A DNA stretch of 64,000 bases from JABMOV01 sp964654545 (GTDB taxonomy: Bacteria; Fidelibacterota; Marinisomatia; Marinisomatales; JABMOV01). The position numbers were made by a program, and so were the translations under genes. The notes beneath the pieces were generated by a model, which was not told the origin of the DNA, made no database searches, and worked only from the letters and a program-made list of their open reading frames with translations. The stretch is from assembly GCA_964654545.1 (NCBI GenBank), contig CAZZIU010000012.1, forward strand, positions 1-64,000, in the 5' to 3' direction. Positions 59,155-64,000 of this stretch are shown here, piece after piece. Numbering within the stretch: the stretch's first letter is position 1; each line of letters opens with the position of its first letter.

Positions 59155-60372
59155 TTAGAAACCGAACCAAATGCCAAGATTGTAGGAGAGAGCATCCTTG
59201 AGGCTTGGAGATTTACCTTTAACAGTAAAGTCGAATTCAGTATCGGTCCAATTGTCATTAGGTGAAATCATTCCCAGATAACCAACACTTCCATGTAATG
59301 CAACCCAATTCTGGATTCTAACCATCATCCCGAGGGATGGTTGCACTACTAAGAAATCTTTTTTGTATTTAACGAGGTTAGAGTTCATGTCTTCAATTTG
59401 GTTGTCCCATAAATATTCACCATCGGTTTGTCCAACGGTGACAATCATGCTTCCACCACCAACCAGGGTTGTGAAATCCAAAACAAGACGCTTGGTGAAT
59501 AGTGCATATTTTTTGGATATAGTAACACCACCATAGCCCAATTCTACTTTTGCATTTCGATAGCCAGTAAGGGCATTTGTTGCACTATCTCTTGTCGCGA
59601 TCTGCTGGGTATGTTTAAATCCACTACCGGCTCCACCAATGAACCAATGATTACCAATTGTTCCCATTCCAAATCCACCAAAAGCAAGCATTTCATTTTT
59701 TCCAATAGGATCAAATCCGTTGGTTGTTAAGAACGCATTTAGATTGGTATTATCAAGATCGATGACAGTAGCCATTGGGCCACCACCGCCATAACCAACA
59801 CTGAGGCCCATGTGTTTTTTCATCTTCATTTTCTCTTTATCTGAAAGAGGGGCACCGTATTCATCGAATTCAGGAGATTGTTGGGCAAAAGAAAGAGTTG
59901 TAAATATTTCTTTTTCGTTACGGAATATTTTTACCTGGACAGAATCACCGTAGTCTTTGCTATCACGGAGGTTTATTAAATGTTCCTCAAACCGCACCTT
60001 TTCACCATCAAATTCCATGACGATATCATTCTTGATAAATCCGGCGCGATCTGCATTCCCACCACTTACAACACCTGTTACCAGGACACCGTAGTTATAG
60101 GGATAGTGTCTTTCATACACTTCTTCAAAATCCAAATCTTCCAGATACAATCCAAGTTTTGGTGAACCGTTTTTATAGTCATGACCAAAATCAATCCGCA
60201 CATCGCCAATGTCATTGAGTTCCATTTCAACTTCTTGTAATGCTTCTTCGATTTCTTTTTGGACCTCTTCCGTTTCCTCGTCAAGGTCAATTTGTGCGAA
60301 CAATCCGCTTCCAGCTGTTAACCATACCAGTAAGGCAATCGTGGTAGTCCAGTGTAGTGTAGTATTCTTCAT
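59155..60372 (-). CDS. PDZ-domain outer-membrane beta-barrel protein
   Basis: ATG 60372 follows GAAGGAGTTAAAA and begins a signal peptide of about 27 residues (IALLVWLTAGSGLFAQ). The total length is 405 aa. An acidic helical stretch (EETEEVQKEIEEALQEVEME) precedes a PDZ domain (about residues 70-160) with the carboxylate loop region GVLVTGVVSGGNADRAGFIK. The second half (about 185-405) is Gly/aromatic-rich beta-strand sequence ending GIWFGF, with a C-terminal Phe as in outer-membrane barrels. It is unrecognised as a named family. It has its own sigma-54 promoter and terminator, next to the NtrY/NtrC operon. A stress-sensing or envelope-repair role is inference. Confidence 0.8.
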   Translation of the reverse strand: MKNTTLHWTTTIALLVWLTAGSGLFAQIDLDEETEEVQKEIEEALQEVEMELNDIGDVRIDFGHDYKNGSPKLGLYLEDLDFEEVYERHYPYNYGVLVTGVVSGGNADRAGFIKNDIVMEFDGEKVRFEEHLINLRDSKDYGDSVQVKIFRNEKEIFTTLSFAQQSPEFDEYGAPLSDKEKMKMKKHMGLSVGYGGGGPMATVIDLDNTNLNAFLTTNGFDPIGKNEMLAFGGFGMGTIGNHWFIGGAGSGFKHTQQIATRDSATNALTGYRNAKVELGYGGVTISKKYALFTKRLVLDFTTLVGGGSMIVTVGQTDGEYLWDNQIEDMNSNLVKYKKDFLVVQPSLGMMVRIQNWVALHGSVGYLGMISPNDNWTDTEFDFTVKGKSPSLKDALSYNLGIWFGF

Positions 60373-60435
60373 TTTTAACTCCTTCATCAATTTTCAATTT
60401 TTATACATATTTTTGGTGTGCTTGCTTACTTGAAG

Positions 60436-60450
60436 GCAAGAGCCATGCCA
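60436..60450 (-). promoter_or_regulatory. Sigma-54 (RpoN) promoter for the PDZ/barrel gene
   Basis: The minus strand reads TGGCATGGCTCTTGC, preceded by TTT: GG and GC are 10 bases apart, matching the consensus except T for C at the sixth position. The predicted start point near 60424 leaves a leader of about 50 nt to ATG 60372. Its layout is nearly the same as the promoter at 6009-6023. Confidence 0.78.
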
Positions 60451-60483
60451 AAATAATTAAAAATATTGTAACCATAGCAATGT

Positions 60484-60534
60484 TAGTATATAGAGGTTAT
60501 TGTACGAATCGGTATGTGCGGAAAATATATACTA
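60484..60534. repeat. Inverted repeat upstream of the sigma-54 promoter
   Basis: TAGTATATA (60484-60492) and TATATACTA (60526-60534) are exact complements 33 bases apart, at about -60 and -105 relative to the predicted start. The distance suits sigma-54 enhancer sites, but AT-rich chance pairing is possible. Confidence 0.35.
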
Positions 60535-60549
60535 ATTATGAGATTTATA

Positions 60550-61473
60550 TCATAATGATATGATGAGTTTGTTCTCTTTGAAAACTTTATCGTTTAGCAC
60601 ATCGTCTGTATAACCCATCATGACACCATGACCATTTATTGTAAGGACATGGTCTTTGTATAATACGTTCATTAGGTGGATAGGTTTTTCTCCTGCTAAT
60701 AGAATGCCACCGGCCTCTGGTAAGACAAAACAGTCATTTGATTTGAAAGTATTTTTCCATTGGCTGGTAAGGATGTAAGTAGAGTCTTCATCCTTGTCTG
60801 CATAGCCAATTGTAAGCGTCGGGGAATCGGGGGAGAAAACGGAACCGGTGAAAAATGGAATCAAGGCTTCGCAAATGAGCCAGGTCAATGTTCCCGGTAA
60901 AAGGCGTGTATAATAAGTCATATGATCATGAATATTTAACCCCCGGGATACTCCATTTGCGTTAACAAGACATTGATAATGACTCAACCTGATTTGGCAC
61001 CCAGGTAATGCGACCAGGCATGCTTCATCCATTAGCGAAGCTCTAAATGTTGGATTATATTTTTCGGGAAATGCAATTAAAAGCGTCTCAAATTCTAGCT
61101 CATTGGCATTCAGGCTCATTTTAATGTTATCCGGAATAAGCCGGTTTGAATCATTCCCTTCACAAAGGACAACAGATGCGCCTAAATACCATGTGGCATA
61201 TACTAAAATGCGGAAATCGCGGGTGGGAAAATTTTCAAAATATATTCGGTCAAAAGGTTTGATTTCAAGACTTTTCAACCAGTGGGCAGCCTGTTGTACT
61301 TTTGTATAAAACATTCCATTTGTTAATCCAGTTTCCGGAAAAAGTTGTCGCTTAGAAAACTTTATCGTTTCTCCTTCAACAAGAGCCGGGAGATTGGGAT
61401 AGGGCACCATATGTTCGATAGGCTCAACATTCCCATAGCATTGAGCACTGTAAATCCGATCAGCCAGAGACAT
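60550..61473 (-). CDS. Degenerate ANL-superfamily (acyl-CoA synthetase-like) protein
   Basis: This 307-aa protein resembles the N-terminal half of AMP-forming acyl-CoA synthetases: KPFDRIYFENFPTRDFRILVYATWYLGASVVLCEG follows their early strand-helix pattern (partly quoted: YATWYLGASVVLCEG). HMTYYTRLLPGTLTWLICEA looks like the central helix, and INGHGVMMGYTDD resembles their final G-x-MMGY motif. The phosphate-binding Ser/Thr/Gly loop, the A5 motif and the whole C-terminal lid are missing. It is about half the normal length and unlikely to be a standard ligase. It is the last gene of the homogentisate cluster, 1 bp after the flavin reductase gene. Confidence 0.6.
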   Translation of the reverse strand: MSLADRIYSAQCYGNVEPIEHMVPYPNLPALVEGETIKFSKRQLFPETGLTNGMFYTKVQQAAHWLKSLEIKPFDRIYFENFPTRDFRILVYATWYLGASVVLCEGNDSNRLIPDNIKMSLNANELEFETLLIAFPEKYNPTFRASLMDEACLVALPGCQIRLSHYQCLVNANGVSRGLNIHDHMTYYTRLLPGTLTWLICEALIPFFTGSVFSPDSPTLTIGYADKDEDSTYILTSQWKNTFKSNDCFVLPEAGGILLAGEKPIHLMNVLYKDHVLTINGHGVMMGYTDDVLNDKVFKENKLIISL

Positions 61474-61474
61474 A

Positions 61475-62091
61475 CTATTCCGGATTTATTTTTCTAATAA
61501 TTGAAAAGGTGTCATTTATACGACAGTAAGCATTCCCGGCAAGACGTCCCACAGGCTGGAGCTTATCGAGAAGAATTCTGCCATCATTGTATACATCATC
61601 GGCGACATGGAATAAAACAATGGTACCCAATACTAAAAATCCGCTACCAGCCGACCCATCACCAATTTCAATAATTTGATTTAATGTGCATTCAAAACTG
61701 ACCCTGGCCTCTTTTACAAGCGGTGCAGACACAATTTTAGCTGGCTTTTGGGTGAGTCCGGATATTGAGAACTCATCCACATCAGGATTAAAATCTGTCG
61801 CTGTTTTAACCATTTTTTCCACAAAGGATTCACTGGGAATATTTACCACAAATTCTTTTTGCTCCCGGATGTTGATCAGCGTGTCCTTTGGCTGGGCATC
61901 GAGGGCTCTTCGGACAGGTGCAAATGCAATTGTCGGAGGATTTGAGCACACGCCGTTGAAAAAAGAGAATGGTGCCAAATTGGGAATACCCGCTGAAGAA
62001 ACCGTGGAGACAAACGCAATTGGACGAGGGACGATTGAGCCGATGAGAAGTTTATAATTTTCTCTAAATGTTTGTTCTCCTGGATCAATAA

Positions 62092-62095
<4 letters not shown>
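61475..62095 (-). CDS. Flavin reductase-like (FMN-binding split barrel) protein
   Basis: This protein of about 206 aa has the flavin reductase / DIM6 fold. GSIVPRPIAFVSTVSSAGIPNLAPFSFFNGV (partly quoted: PRPIAFVSTVSSAG) binds FMN, followed by NIREQKEFVVNI and the central FECTLNQIIEIG. ATG 62095 overlaps the hmgA stop as ATGA, so I prefer it to ATG 62107. Such proteins either supply reduced flavin to oxygenases or act as FMN enzymes. In aromatic catabolic clusters they are frequent companions of dioxygenase genes; the specific role here is open. Confidence 0.85.
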
Positions 62096-63243
<1,148 letters not shown>

Positions 63244-63251
63244 ATTGTTTC

Positions 63252-64000
63252 CTATTGTGAACTAATCGTGTTTTCCAGTTTTCCCAATTGCTCAATTTCA
63301 CAGACAATTTTGTCGTCAGGCTTTAACCATCCGCCTACATTCTCTGGACGCAATTCAAGTATACAGCCAGTACCAACGGTTCCAGAGCCGAAAATATCTC
63401 CCGGTTTTAATTCTGCATTTTGACTGGCATATTCAATCATTTTTGCAAAAGAAAAATACATGTCTGTTGTGTTGCCGTCAGAGAGCTTTTTGTCATTCAC
63501 GTGACAGGTCATGCGCATATTCATTTTATTCTCGGACCGCATCTGGGTTAAATCATCCGGGGTTACCATATAGGGTCCAAGGGATGTGGCAAAATCTTTT
63601 CCCTTGGCCGGACCAAGGTTTAATGTCATTTCTTTCCGTTGGAAATCGCGAGCGGACCAATCATTCATAATTGTGTATCCTGCAATATAGTAATCCGCAT
63701 CAGCATGGGGAATATTCTTACCGCCGATTGCAATAATAACTGCAATTTCCAATTCGAAATCCAATTCCTGAGTCCCAGACGGATACGGGATAATTGCCCG
63801 GTTGCCAAAAAGTGCATTTGGATTTGAGAAATAAAATACAGGCAGGTCATACCAGGCAGGATCCATTTCCAGACCGCGCTGCTGCCGAGCCGACTTGACA
63901 TGCTGTTCAAATGTATAAAAATCTCGAACGGTTGATGGATTTGGAATTGGCGCATGGAAGATAATATCTGATTCTAATAATGCGATCGGTCGATCATTCG
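63252..64000 (-). CDS. Fumarylacetoacetate hydrolase family protein, N-terminus beyond window
   Basis: The frame stays open from the stop at 63252 to the window edge, giving at least 249 residues. An internal ATG at 63866 is not the real start, because the upstream residues (PIPNPSTVRDFYTFEQHVKSAR, quoted in part as NPSTVRDFYTFEQH) belong to the family. The metal-binding catalytic domain shows ELDFELEIAVII, YIAGYTIMNDWSARDFQ and the FGSGTVGTGCILEL loop. It should hydrolyse fumarylacetoacetate to fumarate and acetoacetate, the step after HmgA and isomerase. Related members act on other acylpyruvates; the context favours the tyrosine pathway. Confidence 0.88.
   Translation of the reverse strand, partial: NDRPIALLESDIIFHAPIPNPSTVRDFYTFEQHVKSARQQRGLEMDPAWYDLPVFYFSNPNALFGNRAIIPYPSGTQELDFELEIAVIIAIGGKNIPHADADYYIAGYTIMNDWSARDFQRKEMTLNLGPAKGKDFATSLGPYMVTPDDLTQMRSENKMNMRMTCHVNDKKLSDGNTTDMYFSFAKMIEYASQNAELKPGDIFGSGTVGTGCILELRPENVGGWLKPDDKIVCEIEQLGKLENTISSQ

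Overview
The window looks like a chromosome segment of a Gram-negative bacterium of the Fibrobacteres-Chlorobi-Bacteroidetes (FCB) neighbourhood, most plausibly Candidatus Marinimicrobia (SAR406) or a close relative. This is inference from gene content: Kdo synthesis and Lpt lipopolysaccharide export genes, a single-chain GlyRS, a secreted gluzincin/PD40/beta-barrel protein, a 2TM-domain protein and many secreted envelope proteins of unknown function. No database was consulted. A run of 100 Ns (6839-6938) shows it is a scaffold, so the material is probably a metagenome or single-cell assembly.

Layout. 1-3002: tRNA-Lys, then a MarR / DoxX-like / pirin stress operon and a secreted isoaspartyl peptidase. 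3003-4240: an unassigned RNA-like region with a strong terminator, then tmRNA (ssrA), then two identical 320-bp tandem units, each with a small GIY-YIG nuclease gene and a copy of the tmRNA 3' end. 4335-6060: trhP facing a cluster of three tiny (28-31 aa) paralogous single-span membrane proteins, preceded by a textbook sigma-54 promoter and a perfect 16-bp palindrome. 6227-12750 (minus): marC and argS (both cut by the gap), rsfS, a LytR_C protein, a secreted protein, mnmA with a cysteine desulfurase, and a phosphoesterase. 12872-16869: a PfkB kinase and a TPR lipoprotein converge on a DUF58/MoxR pair.

17026-23185 (mostly plus): rlmN, purine nucleoside phosphorylase, an M20 amidohydrolase, a PLP dehydratase (minus), a 50-aa membrane protein, a YjbQ protein and a nucleoside kinase. 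23182-32240 (minus): gamma-glutamyltransferase, a Bax-inhibitor-like membrane protein, glyS, an unusual CcmH-like protein, topA, hisS, a DUF2007 protein and a CoA-binding protein. 32285-37157 (minus): lptD and rarA. 37353-46053 (plus): kdsA-kdsC-lptC-lptB-rpoN-hflK-hflC-hslV-hslU-argF, an envelope-biogenesis and protein-quality-control block. 46072-48660 (minus): two secreted unknowns and an LpxH-type phosphoesterase. 48878-55535 (plus): the large gluzincin/PD40/barrel protein, radA, tgt, a NUDIX hydrolase and a peroxiredoxin. 55617-60372 (minus): a 2TM protein, an NtrC-type activator, an NtrY-type kinase, a DUF4390 protein and a PDZ/beta-barrel protein with its own sigma-54 promoter and terminator. 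60550-64000 (minus): homogentisate catabolism (fumarylacetoacetase-type hydrolase, hmgA, flavin reductase) plus a degenerate ANL-type protein.

The most interesting signals were read directly from the sequence. (i) Two near-consensus sigma-54 promoters have identical GG-N10-GC spacing. One drives three tandem micro-membrane proteins and the other a PDZ/barrel envelope protein. rpoN and a complete NtrY/NtrC pair lie in the same window, which suggests an envelope-related sigma-54 regulon. (ii) A minimal GIY-YIG unit sits exactly at the tmRNA 3' end and carries its own copy of that end, interrupted by a 19-nt palindromic insert. It behaves like a tiny RNA-gene-targeting mobile element.
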